Shown in pieces: positions 22,433-33,055 of a stretch of DNA of 64,000 nt. The notes below the pieces were generated by a model that worked only from the letters and a program-made list of their open reading frames with translations, ran no database searches and was not told where the DNA came from. Both the position numbers and the translations under genes were made by a program. The first letter of the stretch is position 1. Each line of letters starts with the position of its first letter. Source of the DNA: Chrysopilus asiliformis (Eukaryota > Arthropoda > Insecta > Diptera > Rhagionidae). The DNA lies in assembly GCA_964034945.1 (NCBI GenBank), contig OZ035960.1:70869085-70933084 (forward strand). The letters are read 5' to 3'.

Positions 22433-22822
22433 GAATTCTTTCTGCCCTGAAAAGTACGACGGGCGCGTGAATGGTTGAATTCGTGTATGATTAAACCTTC
22501 AGGCCAGAATTCCTTGTGCAATACGGCCTCCGAGTAAGCAGCAGGAACATTTAATTTAAACGAGGATATGAATCGGTTGGTCAAATTCGGTGGTGTCAGT
22601 TTAATACAGCTGATACCTAAATTACTGCCCACTTTATTTTCAACAAAGTTAAGAATATCGTCCACAGAAGTAGAATAGGCCAGGCGAGATAAGAAAATCT
22701 GTTTAGGGGGACCACAACCGTTAAAGCAGTTGGAGGCTTATTTGCTGTCTGACTTTGTTTTTGCTGTGATTGAAGCTGTTGCTGTTGTTCCACTGGAGCA
22801 GCTGATCCTGTTTGGTTAGACA
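22420..22822 (-). pseudogene. LINE copy 2 ORF1, C-terminal part
   Basis: Gln-rich start (QQQQLQSQQKQ) then KPPTALTV, a frame break near 22700, and a C-terminal module SFKLNVPAAYSEAVLHKEFWPEGLIIHEF seen here in pieces (FWPEGLIIHEF near 22500). Such modules end ORF1 proteins of CR1/Jockey LINEs. The N-terminus, including any PHD finger, is cut off by the Helitron remnant. Confidence 0.75.
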
Positions 22823-23018
22823 TTTTCTTCACATGTCGCCAGAGAGCCGAATTCTTCAGACATGCGTTCAGCTCGTCTGCTGGTGTTGATCTTGGAATGA
22901 CGGGCAAAGTTTGACGGAAATCACTGGCGAGCAATATCAGAGCTCCGCCCATTTGACGTTGATCGCTTCGAAAATCTCGCAGAGTACGATCAAGTGGCTC
23001 AAGCCCTTTTAATGGGCA
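22823..23018 (-). repeat. Inverted duplicate of a Helitron helicase segment (arm 1)
   Basis: Reverse complement of 23559-23752, about 195 nt. The minus strand still reads GGALILLASDFRQTLPVIPR and continues through NACLKNSALWRHVKK without a stop. Arm 2 has TGA where this arm has AGA. Confidence 0.9.
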
Positions 23019-24578
23019 ATTCGGAAGACATTCTCAATGAAGCACTGATATCACTTGCGAATATGTGTATGTCGATTAACAACAAAATCCTCAATCAGCT
23101 TGGGCTATTTTCACCGATACGTGACAGAAACGATGTTGTCGATAGAAACGTATTGCGAGAAAAACAATACGACGTCGATGCGCTACAAGTTTATGTTGAG
23201 AATTAGAAAAGGCACTTAACAAACGATCAACGACTCGCATACGACACAGTTATGGAGCATGTACGAGGCGGAAATGGTGGACTTCTTTTTCTTAATGCAC
23301 CACGAGGCACAGGAAAAACATTTCTACTCAATTTGATACTCGCCGAAACTCGAATGAAGCATGAGATTGCTCTGGCTGTGGCATCATTTGGGGTTGCAGC
23401 AACGCTACTTGATGGAGGACGCACGGCGCATTCGGGTCTCAAGCTACCATTAAATTTAAATCTAGCTGCAGATCCTCTTTGCAACATGGGAAAAACATCT
23501 GGGATGGCAACTGTATTGAAAACATGCCAAATCATTATTTGGGATGAATGTACCATGGCCCATAAAAAGGGCTTGAGGCACTTGATCGTACTCTGCGAGA
23601 TTTTCGAAGCGATCAACGTCAAATGGGCGGAACTCTGATATTGCTCGCCGGTGATTTCCGTCAAACTTTGCCCGTCATTCCATGATCAACACCAGCAGAC
23701 GAGCTGAACGCATGTCTGAAGAATTCGGCTCTCTGGCGACATGTGAAGAAAATTACATTGTCGGCCAATATGCGTGTGCATTTATTCGGAGATGTTTCTG
23801 CAAAAACATTTGCCAAGCAACTTTTGGATATAGGCGACGGCAAACTTCCAGTTATTGCTGAAACGCAGGAGATATCGTTCCCACTGAACTTCTGTCAACA
23901 TCAGTCATCAATTGAAGATCTTGAAAATAAGGTTTTCCCGAACATCGCCAACAATTTCAGGAATCACGATTGGCTATGCGAGCGAGCTATCTTAGCTCCA
24001 AAGAATGATGACGTCAATCGAATTAATAATAACATTCAATTAAAAATTCCTGGTACGGTTACGAAATACAAATCCATTGACACAGTTACAGAAGAGGATC
24101 ACGGTGTTAATTATCCAGTAGGATTTCTCAACTCATTGGAGCCTGCTGGAATGCCACCGCACATATTGACATTGAAATTTGGCTCACCAATACTGGTCCT
24201 TCGGAATCTCAACACACCAAAGTTGTGCAACGGAACTAGACTTTCCGTTAAAAAACTGATGCCGAATGTAATTGAAACAACAATTATTAACGGCAAATGT
24301 AAAGGAGAAGATGTGCTGATTCCGCGCATTCCAATGATTCCAACTGATTTGCCCTTCTCATTAAACGACTACAGTTTCCTGTGCGTCTTGCTTTCGCGAT
24401 GACAATCAACAAAGCTCAAGGGCAGTCACTGCGCGTTACCGGATTAAATTTAGAAAAACCATGTTTTTCGCATGGTCAACTCTATGTTGCTTGCTCCAGA
24501 GTAGGAACTCCAAAAACTCTGTACATCTATACATCTATGAAAACCAAAAATATTGTTTATCCCCTCGCGTTACGCTAA
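23010..24578 (+). pseudogene. Helitron helicase, C-terminal third, decayed
   Basis: Pif1-like helicase segments follow in order. These are NEALISLANMCMSINNKILN with SPIRDRNDVVDRNVLREKQY (23020-23205), Walker A LNAPRGTGKTFLLN (23296-23335), Walker B IIIWDECTMAHK (23530-23565), and FRQTLPVIP then a TGA near 23683. Then come ITLSANMRVHLF, ERAILAPKNDDVN, LTLKFGSPILVLRN and, after a one-base frameshift near 24380, FAMTINKAQGQSL with YVACSRVGTP. Helitron helicases unwind DNA during rolling-circle transposition. The Rep nuclease half is missing. Stops and frameshifts make it dead. Confidence 0.9.
23559..23752 (+). repeat. Inverted duplicate of a Helitron helicase segment (arm 2)
   Basis: Pairs with 22823-23018. 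This arm lies in the natural position within the helicase reading frame, so arm 1 is the transposed copy. The 540 nt between them hold the normal upstream helicase sequence. Confidence 0.88.
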
Positions 24579-24730
24579 ATGTTAGCATTAATTTAAAATA
24601 TTTTAAGTTGGTACAATTATATAGTGTCTGGAATAGTCAAAAATATTGTTCATTCAAGTTAATTATTTTAAAAAATGTATATAGTTCATCATCAATTTAT
24701 ACCAATAAAAATAATAGAATCTCATCTGTA

Positions 24731-25043
24731 TGCCTTTTTCTTATGGCGACTGCCTAAAGGCCACATTTTAGTATGCAATCAAGCATTTCTAATTTGATCG
24801 CAATTCGAAATGAATACCTCTTAATATTTCTTAAATTTGTCACACAAAAATTGTCCAAGGATGCGTAAGCATTTAAGGATAAACTAGACTGTTTGAGAAT
24901 AAATACTCTGTTATATGACCAGCTTAAAATTTCCTGTACATAAATCGCGAGTGTACTGTACAATACTTTTGATACTACGTACTTCATATAAGAAACCAAA
25001 AAGTCTGAAGAGTGGATTGTTGATAGCTTTGAGGGTCGTAAAT
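24731..25043. repeat. Interior of foldback family, copy in A
   Basis: From GCCTTTTTCTTATGGCGAC to the start of the right arm, this matches 45253-45566 closely, so both loci descend from one element. No reading frame of note. Confidence 0.8.
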
Positions 25044-25192
25044 GTACAAATTTATGAAACGAATGTCAAGTACACAAAACTCATAATTTTAGTCGTGCAA
25101 GTCTAATCGTCAGGCACACGGCAATTGATAAGATCAATCATGTCTCAGTGACTGTCATCAACTGACCCTTAGGGCTGGATATGACTCTTTTT

Positions 25193-25241
25193 AACCGACT
25201 TCCAAAAAAGGAGGAGGTTATCAATTCGTTTTGGTCCAACT

Positions 25242-25272
<31 letters not shown>

Positions 25273-27662
25273 TTTTATATCTGTATGTTCACGCAGTACT
25301 TGGGTGCCGTTGCATGGATTTTGTTGAAACGTTGGTGGATGACAGAGTTCACTCCCTAGTTGGTCCCATTTTAATTTCCCCTCTCTCCGACGTGTCCCGG
25401 CCTTCCCCCCCCCCCTGTCAACTCCCAATCGGATGGTCCGATCGATCTGAAAATTTGTATGCATACATTTTGGGGGACGGCTAGTGTTTTCCCCTTATCT
25501 ATTTTCCCCTACCCCTTTCGCTTCTTAACCCCTCCCCTGTCAACTCCCAATCGGATGGTCCGATCGGTCTGAAAGTTTGTATGCGTACCTTTTTGGGGGA
25601 CGGCTAGTGTTTTCCCCTTATCTATTTTCCCCTACCCCTTTCGCTTCTTAACCCCTCCCCTGTCAACTCCCAATCGGATGGTCCGATCGATCTGAAAATT
25701 TGTATGCTCACATTTTGGGGGACGGCTAGTGTTTTCCCCTTATCTATTTTCCCCTACCCCTTTCGCTTCTTAACCCCTCCCCTGTCAACTCCCAATCGGA
25801 TGGTCCGATCGGTCTGAAAATTTGTATGCGTACCTTTTTGGGGGACGGCTAGTGTTTTCCCCTTATCTATTTTCCCCTACCCCTTTCGCTTCTTAACCCC
25901 TCCCCTGTCAACTCCCAATCGGATGGTCCGATCGGTCTGAAAATTTGTATGCGTACCTTTTTGGGGGACGGCTAGTGTTTTCCCCTTATCTATTTTCCCC
26001 TACCCCTTTCGCTTCTTAACCCCTCCCCTATCAACTCCCAATCGGATGGTCCGATCGATCTGAAAATTTGTATGCTCACATTTTGGGGGACGGCTAGTGT
26101 TTTCCCCTTATCTATTTTCCCCTACCCCTTTCGCTTCTTAACCCCTCCCCTGTCCCCTAATCGGATGGTCCGATCGGTCTGAAAATTTTTATGCGTATAT
26201 TTTGGGGGGCAGCGAATCCTTCAACCCTCAAATTTTCCAGATAAAAAACAAACACATATGGGGGTTTTTAGGGTCGCCTAATCCAATTCTAATGTTTAGA
26301 AGTCTGTAAGGTTAACGAAAGGTTTCTGTCGATCTAAAAAATGTTGGTGACCAAAATTTTTGCTGTCGACCTCTAAAATTTAGTTTACAACTTACTGTTG
26401 CCATCCCTAAAAATTCGCTGTTTGGAACGATCAAAGTTTTGCTCTACCCATTTCCTAACATTAAATAGGTATATCCTATAATATAATACTAGGACTGTCG
26501 TCCTTCTGTCTGTCAGTCTGTCTGTCTGCACAATGGATCTCGAAAACAGGCCTAACGATTTTTATGAAACTTGGGTGTTAGGGATTTTCGGGGACAAAAA
26601 TACGATCTAGATAGGTATCCCCTCTGAGAAAATTCCCCTTCGACACTCCTCGCCTGGTATCTTCGAATTCGGTGGTCCGATCTTAATGAAGCTTTACAGT
26701 ATTACTAAGAAGGCTAAGGGGTTTGATTTTCCACTACAAAACCTGACTTTTCGCTCCCCTCGATACCCCTCGCCTGGTATCTTCGAATTGGCTGGTCCGA
26801 TCTTAATGAAACTTTCCAGTGTCACTAAGGGGGTTGAAGGCTATCGATTCGTAACGCCGTTTTCGCACGTGGGGCGCAGCTCTACCCATTTCCTAACATT
26901 AAATATATCTATATAATATGTATATACCAAAAGTCACTAAAAATTATAAAATAAAAAACTTTTTAAAAAAAAGTAAAAAAACCGACTTAAAAATGCACTA
27001 AAAAGGAAAAAATAATTTTTTTTTGGAAGTTGGTGCCAAAATAGAAACAAACAATTTGCTCTCTTTTATTGTACAATCTAAAAGTGCACTAAAAAGGAAA
27101 AAATAATTTTTTTGGAAGTTGGGGCCAAAATAGAAACTTAAAGAGGACTTCTATTCATATTTCTTGAGTGTTACTTTTACAGCTATCACCAATTCTATTA
27201 CTGCTATCCAAATGAAAATATTTTATCTTTCGTGACGACATCTGACAAAAGAATATTTTTTTAATTTTAACGGAGCTTACCCAAAAACAAAAGAATATTT
27301 GTTAATTATTTTGTTTTAACCATTGAAACATTTCTGATTCATGGCTTTTACTCGACCTTATTAGCATTGAATTCTGTTTTGGAATTTCTCGGCTTACAGG
27401 TCAAAAAAAAAAAAAAAAAAAAAAATATAACCAAAAAGTTATATTATTTTTGTGGATGTTTTCACATCCGATAAATTCCCCCCAACAGGTCGGGCATGTC
27501 TGCCCTGAAACCCATCAGGAGCCTGTTTCTAGTATGGAAGCTGGCTCACCGTCATCAGAGCCTGCTTTACCAGCTTCCACGCAGGCTTACAGGATTTTGG
27601 TGGGGAAAGACTTGAGCATTTTTAAGTCGGTTTTTTTTACTTTTTTTTAAAAAGTTTTTCAT
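25193..27662 (+). mobile_element. Minisatellite-bearing element E2, inserted in foldback A
   Basis: The insertion is defined by interruption of the foldback arm. It starts AACCGACTTCCAAAAAAGG and has AAGTCGGTT near its other end, so AACCGACTT forms a short inverted terminal repeat. It contains array B, a (TCTG)n start near 26504, a second diverged unit block (26620-26900), an inverted pair (26953-27000 with 27612-27662), a direct repeat of a GCACTAAAAAGGAAAAAATA block (26993 and 27086), and a poly-A run at 27400-27424. No transposase. Class unknown; similar AACCGACTTCC repeats are common in insect genomes. Confidence 0.65.
25417..26215 (+). repeat. Minisatellite array B, unit 122-123 bp
   Basis: Units begin GTCAACTCCCAATCGGATGG at 25417, 25539, 25662, 25784, 25907 and 26030 (the last with A for G), then a truncated unit at 26152. 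They are highly alike, with alternating variants (GTATGCGTACC or GTATGCTCACA). Beyond it, 26235-26310 resembles units of arrays A and C. Confidence 0.92.
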
Positions 27663-27747
27663 TAAAGTATTTTGAATATAACCAAAATACCCCATCGCTC
27701 AGTTCTCAACACTAAAGTTTAACATTTTAAATGTTTTTTTTGCGATA

Positions 27748-28780
27748 TAATTGAAGACACGAGTGGAGTAAGGTGTTATGTAACAAAAATTAAATATGGA
27801 TAAATTTGAAGTTTAATACTTTTTGTTGTAAATTTTTCAAATTAATTTTCTTCTTGGTTGCAAATATTTCAAATGTTAATGTCGCTGATATCCGACTCTC
27901 TCAGGATTTTTTTTTACCTCAACCTCAAGTATTTTAAGTATAGTATTAATAGCACATAACAGCTTCTTCCATTCAAAACTTAAATAAAATGCGACATAAC
28001 TCCTTCATCCATTTCCATACCTCCTCAACAAATTAGATTCTTATATTTTTAGTTTTACCATATCATAGAATACCACATAAAACATTCATACATAATATAA
28101 AACCATATTTGAAAAACTTGTTACATAACACCTTTCAATTTTTCTAGGGTTCAAAAAATATCAATGTTTTTTTTCGATATCTTCAATTTCTTCCCTGAAA
28201 AATGTCGAAATTAAATTAACTGCGTTAAAATAGTCTATTTGTTGTTATGACACAATCCTGATCAAAGGTTCTGAGAGTTCTAGAACCAAATGTCATAGTT
28301 CAAGAATTAACAGTCTGAGAGACCGCACATCCAGGGCAGTTTGAAAATAAAATCATGTCCATAGTTAAAAGTTCATATTACCTTTTGTTATATTCTTATG
28401 ACTGCAGACCGAGATATTCTATTAGATTTCAATGGTAATTGGTCGGGTAAAACCCATGAATAAGAAATCGGTGAAGCACAAATTTATGTGGATTGTAATT
28501 TAATTTTTAATAATGTAATGCAGATATTGTAAAGCTTTTTGTGAGTTGATAATTGTTTTTTTAAATGATACGCATTGCACAATGTAATTAATTCATTGCG
28601 CTGGGAAAATAATTGTATCAGTGACATCATATCAATAAAAGAACGCCACAAAGCTCCATGCACACGCTAAGTAACACTGCAATAAAGTTTGTTAAATTGA
28701 AAATTATTCTTAGAAAAGGAAAAGTGCAATTACTAAGGCAGTTATTTATTCAATACAGTTATTGGTTATATTTTGGAACG
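27748..28780. other. AT-rich sequence upstream of the DEG/ENaC fragment
   Basis: No element, RNA gene or coding frame recognised. It could be host intergenic DNA. Confidence 0.45.
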
Positions 28781-29321
28781 ATTGCTAAAATTAGTATGCA
28801 AAAGTTAAATTTTTTTTTGTTTAAAGTTAAAGAATTAGTGAATATATTCCTTAACAAAAGTACCATACATGGTTTGGTTTATTTTGTGAAACGTGAATTA
28901 ATGCTACTTGAAAAGTTCGTGGCTATTTAATTTTATTGCAAATATTTAAAACATCTAATTGCAGAGTTGTTTGGCTTATTCTCATTATCGGTTGCTTCTA
29001 CATTTGTGTACAAATTAGCATGGAATCGTTAGATAGATATAAAACAAAAAGTACAGTCGTATCTATAGAAAAAGACCACTACTATTGGAATACAACTTTA
29101 CCGAGTTTAACTATTTGTCCAATGAAAAGAATCAGCCGAGTCAAATTTGATAAATATTGCAGGTTCGAGATCAAATACATTTATCGGGTATTGTGTGCGA
29201 TCTCCATGCAGCCGATTTTTTCATCTGATAAGATAATGGGATGCACTTGTACAAAAACAGCTTGTACGGAAAGGGAGAAACCAATTATCCTACAAATTTT
29301 CCCGTCTTCTACAGATCTAAA
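28781..29321 (+). pseudogene. Pickpocket-like DEG/ENaC sodium channel, N-terminal fragment
   Basis: 28790-28918 encodes NIFLNKSTIHGLVYFVKREL, with the intracellular His-Gly motif of DEG/ENaC channels. 28965-29160 encodes a first membrane segment (VVWLILIIGCFYICVQIS) and then TTLPSLTICPMKR, matching the post-TM1 'FPxVTIC' of pickpocket proteins. Such channels are trimeric, amiloride-sensitive cation channels in the plasma membrane. Between them GT (28919) to TTGCAG (28964) would be a 46-nt intron, but splicing there puts the second exon out of frame. A foldback element interrupts the sequence from about 29322. The extracellular domain and TM2 are absent from the window. Best read as a broken host gene or a fragment. 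Confidence 0.7.
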
Positions 29322-30283
29322 AAGGGCTAAAGTTCAGTTTAGCGACAATGACGCTAGAGATTTTTCGTGTATAGGGAGGGGTAGATAGAAGCAACCCGTA
29401 TCCAAAGTGGGTATTTTTAGCCGTCGCTCGCCCCCCCTTGCCCCTTCCAGGGGTCCTCAAACTTTGTGTGAAACTTTTTTCTGGGGGTGGTAGGGGGGGG
29501 GGGGGTGTGGTACCTCAAATGAAAGGTAATGAAGAGTGCATTCCAAAAATATATAGCATGGTAGGGTTTCCCCCTCACCCTTCGATTTATACCCCATCGA
29601 AAAAAAAGTGGAATTTTGCAACAAAACTACTAGCACAATTATAACCTTATAAAAGTGGTTTGATATGACTGCTGACGCAGTTTTAATTACAAAATTTCAT
29701 TTTAAAATTTTCATATAACCTCACTTTTCTGACGAACAAAAACTTGAGCTACAAACCAATTTTACTTATGAGCCAGGGGACCCCCCAGAGCGGACAAACT
29801 TTTCAGCCACATCTCACTTTTTCCCACCGCCGCGCCTCGTTTTTGTTGATTTTTTTAGCGAAAACTTGCCTGACACTTTTTGGTGTAGTTTGAAAACGGG
29901 TTGAGATATTTCTATGATTCTTTGCATTTTATTATTTGGAGTATTAAGCGCAGTTTTTGGTAAAAAAAAATTTCGTCTTTCCCCTCGTTTCACGAATTCC
30001 ACTTTTTTCCGTCAGGTATAAATCGAAGGGTGAGGGGGGATATTATCATGCTATATATTTTTGGAATGCACTCTTCATTACCCTTCATTTGAGGTATAAC
30101 ACACCCCCGTACCACCCCCCAGAAAAAAAGTTTCATACAAAGTTTGAGGACCCTGAAGGGGGCAAGGGGGGAAAGCGACAGCTAAAAATACCCATTTTGG
30201 ATAGGGGATGCTTCTATCTACCCCTCCCTATACACGAAAAATCTCTAGCGTCATTGTCGCTAAACTGAACTCTTACCCTAAAA
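29322..30283. mobile_element. Foldback element with about 260-bp inverted arms
   Basis: Left arm about 29322-29595 starts AGGGCTAAAGTTCAG. The right arm about 30015-30283 ends with the complement (CTGAACTCTTACCCT). Arms share, for example, GACAATGACGCTAGAGATTT and a G-rich block (GGGGGTGGTAGGGGGG). Flanks share CTAAAA, possibly the target duplication. No transposase. It lies in the DEG/ENaC fragment. Confidence 0.82.
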
Positions 30284-30842
30284 AGTTACATTTTCCCGAA
30301 CCGATTTTCGATATTTAGATAATTCCTCTCAACAACAGATAAAATTGTTCGTCTGATTTCTGTCATTTTCATCTGCAGTAGCATACTATAATAAAAAAAA
30401 CTCACATGAGGCCATCACACATAATCAATTTCCTTAAGGAAGATGTGATTGGAGATTGATTGCCATTGGGTGTTTCGGACTTTAAAAAGGAGAACTAAGT
30501 AAAACACGACTTGTCTGGACCAAGGCTATTTATCGATTGTCCTTATATAATTGATTTATGGTTTGTCTTTTAAATAATTTGATTAAATGAATTAATTACT
30601 TATTATTTGTGGTAAATGAAAAACCGTGATTACATTGGCGGAGGAAGGCACCTGACTTCACGAAAAGAAGAACGAAAGGTAAAGATTTCATTTTGAAGTT
30701 AATGAGGAAAGACGTGTGATTTGCTACCTATGCCCACTTGTTTCGGAAGAATCATTCGGTTTGTAGACGCCATAGCGTGCGCATCTCGAATAGTTTTTAT
30801 TTACGTGTATTTATGAAAAGTTCTACCCTTTTATTGTCTTTA
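30284..30842. other. Unassigned sequence
   Basis: AT-rich DNA with no element or gene recognised. Any further exons of the channel are not visible. Confidence 0.45.
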
Positions 30843-30844
30843 TA

Positions 30845-32145
30845 CAGGGTGCGCCATCTATTCCTCCGGTATGTAAACATTCAATAACTTCGCCATTTGT
30901 CAACCGATTTGCTTTCCCAGACACGTTTTGGAAACGTCAAACCAGTACAATTTTAACCATGAACCGCTTCACACCGAAAGAACGCGCCGAAATAGTGACG
31001 ATGTACATTGAAAATAGTCGTTCAATTGTGCTAACTCAACGTGCATATCGTGCAAAATATCGTGGCAAAAAAGCGCCTACCGACAAAACAATTCGGGCGC
31101 TGGGTAAAAATTTCTTTGAGCACGGAACAGTAGGCAATCTAACCTATAATCATCCACGCCCAAGACGTTCCAATGAAATTATTGAAGCCGTGAGAGAGAG
31201 TGTTGCCGAGGACCCAAATGTCTCCTATCGCCACCGAACTCAGCGGTTGAAAATGAGTGGAACCACGTTGCGGCGCATTTTAAAGGACGATCTCCATTTG
31301 TTTCCTTACAAAATACAACTAACTCAAAGAATATTGGCAACAGACAAGTCCCGTCGTATAGAATACGGCAAATTAGTCGGCCGAATGTTGGAAACCATGC
31401 CGGACTTTTAGATGCAAGTTTTAATGACCGACGAGGCACATTTCACTCTCTCTGGCGGTGTTAATAAACAAAATTGCCGCATTTGGGCGACAGAAAATCC
31501 TCACGAGATTCATGAAATACCATTGCATGATCGAAAAGTGACTGTTTGGGCCGGCGTGTGCGCAAAAACCATCATTGGGCCATTTTTCTTCAATGAAGGT
31601 GAAACAGTTAATGGTAATCGATATCGGTGGATGTTGGCACATTTTGTGTGTCCGAAAATGCGTGAAAAAGGTCTGACTGACTTCTGGTTTCAGCAAGACG
31701 TGGCGCCATGCCACACAGCGGACCAAACAATACGGTTTTTGCAACAAAAATTCCCTAGACGTGTGATATCGAAAAGAGGCGATATTGACTGGCCACCAAG
31801 ATCCCCTGATTTAACCCCCCCAGACTTCTTTTTGTGGGGTTATTTGAAGAGTAAAGTTTACGCCAGCAACCCGAAGACCATTGACGAGCTCAAGACCAAT
31901 ATTCGTGCCGAAATAGCTGCCATACCGACGGAGATGCTCGAAGAAGTGATGGAAAATGCCCGAAAAAGAGCACAGTTTGCGGTGGCCAATAAAGGTGGTC
32001 ATTTGATCGATGTTGTTTTCAAAAAGTAGTCCACATAAATTTTAAAGGATTGAACTAAATAAAAAAACACAATTTTTTGCAATCTATTGTTTCTTTCAAA
32101 AGTTATTCAACATTCTCATACCGGAGGAATAGATGGCGCACCCTG
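30845..32145 (+). mobile_element. rosa-type Tc1/mariner element (DD41D)
   Basis: 1,301 bp with perfect 29-bp inverted ends starting CAGGGTGCGCCATCTATTCC and TA on both sides (30843-30844, 32146-32147). Complete ends mean it could be mobilised by a related transposase. Confidence 0.93.
30959..32029 (+). pseudogene. DD41D transposase with one in-frame stop
   Basis: The frame runs from MNRFTPKERAEIV to VVFKK (about 356 codons) with a single TAG at 31409-31411, after METMPDF and just before MQVLMTDEAHF. DNA-binding region about 1-110. Catalytic Asp residues are in LMTDEAHF, WFQQDVAPCH and RSPDLTPPDFFLW. I count 41 residues between the second and third, the signature of the rosa family. Without the stop it would be full length, so death is recent or the stop is polymorphic. 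Confidence 0.92.
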
Positions 32146-32147
32146 TA

Positions 32148-32439
32148 CAATCACTGATATTTTCAAAATTACTAATAAATCCAGTTTTCCCCCACAGTCC
32201 TACGAAATTCCTATAAATTATCTCTGTCCACGATGTTACTGAAACGAAAATGGCCCAGTTTGCATTTGTTCCACTTGTCGGGTTCAGTTCAGTTTATCTC
32301 GTGTAATCACAAACGGTCCAAGCAGTTGACTAGAGTACCACATCTCCTTTACATTATTTTGATTTTCTAAACATAATCTTGAAATTTGGCAGGCTTGGTT
32401 TTGGTACGACAAGGACGTTCCTCTGCCCCATGGGACTAC
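32148..32439. other. Unassigned sequence
   Basis: Lies downstream (minus strand) of the integrase fragment and may be its 3' flank, but no LTR is recognised. Confidence 0.4.
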
Positions 32440-32842
32440 TCAATGTTGCCCTGTCTCTTCCTGTATGTCCTCCTCAATTGCGACTTTCTTCCTATTGGCT
32501 GTTTCTGTTAACGGTTCTGAAGTTTGCATAATTGAACACCTAGTGGGAGATAAAGGATTAACTTCAGTTGTTAGTGTATGTGCTGGAACACGCTTGAGAT
32601 GGCTGGAGTTCAGTTGATACGTGTTTCCCGTGCTTTTATTTTCCACAGTAACCCTAGATCGTTGCTTGCTCAAGACTTTAATATTCTCCGTGTTAAATGT
32701 CGGAGTTAGCTTGTTACCTACTATTACGTTTTTCATCATCACTTTTTCTCCCGGAACAATATCCCAAATTCGAGCCTTTCGCTTTTTTTCCTCCACGTAT
32801 TTTCCTTTTTCATTTTTTTCTAAACAAAATACAAAACATTAC
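32440..32842 (-). pseudogene. Gypsy-type integrase C-terminal fragment
   Basis: Minus strand reads VEEKKRKARIWDIVPGEKVM, then NKLTPTFNTENIKVLSKQ and NTYQLNSSHLKR. This is the SH3-like C-terminal domain of Ty3/Gypsy integrases ('GD.V..K...NKL.P.F.P....V' pattern), which binds DNA. The catalytic core is missing. It begins abruptly after GTTTAG at about 32843, where a dispersed repeat ends. It is not from Gypsy-1 or Gypsy-2, whose C-termini differ. Confidence 0.7.
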
Positions 32843-33055
32843 GCTAAAAACACTGACTAAACACACTATCTTTTCCTTTACCCTGTACACAAATCAGACA
32901 ATATTGAACCAACACATACACAAGAGCCGACAGCGGGATTTTCACAATTTCTTCAACTGTCAATGGTGATAGGATATTTTTTAAATGGCAGGAATCAAAC
33001 AAAATATACGGAACACTTTATTTACCCGCAATGGAAAACTTGGATGAAACGATTA
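32843..33055 (-). repeat. Dispersed repeat with mini-ORF region, copy 2
   Basis: Reverse-complement match to 15269-15505, including the poly(A)-like AATAAAG, the leader-like peptide region (ATG lost) and the CAGGGTAAAG donor. The segment ends TTGTTTAG, which looks like an acceptor right before the integrase fragment. Confidence 0.6.

Larger units (their letters stand above)
15594..22822 (-). mobile_element. LINE copy 2 (CR1/Jockey group), 5'-truncated, with three insertions
   Basis: Order on the minus strand: ORF1 C-terminus (22822-22420), endonuclease (22430-22340 and 21042-20423), linker (20422-20415, 19668-19208), RT (17351-15671), and a 3' end with an ATAA-repeat tail (15620-15594). Insertions: mariner (21045-22337), hAT (19669-20414) and a CCCAA-ended element (17354-19205), each with a visible target duplication. 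The 5' side stops at a Helitron remnant at 22823. A CR1-like assignment rests on the RT motifs and the PHD-finger ORF1 of the related copy 1. Confidence 0.85.
13992..27745. mobile_element. Foldback element A: two long terminal inverted repeats 13.7 kb apart
   Basis: The left arm 13992-14224 starts TCGCAAAAAAAA after TA (13990-13991). The right arm is split: 25044-25192, then 27663-27745, which ends TTTTTTGCGA followed by TA (27746-27747). The arms are inverted copies, and the same arms bracket a 1.1-kb element at 44656-45800. Segment 24731-25043 also matches the interior of that element (45253-45566). So A is either one element swollen by insertions (LINE copy 2, Helitron, minisatellite element) or two separate elements; the TA flanks fit the first. 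No transposase is visible. Confidence 0.6.

Noticed and set aside
25417..26215. Regular repeats as a CRISPR-like array
   Set aside because: Units are contiguous 122-123 bp copies without unique spacers, in a eukaryotic genome; a minisatellite.
28658..29388. Intact DEG/ENaC gene
   Set aside because: The predicted intron shifts the frame, and the second exon runs into a foldback element after about 120 codons.
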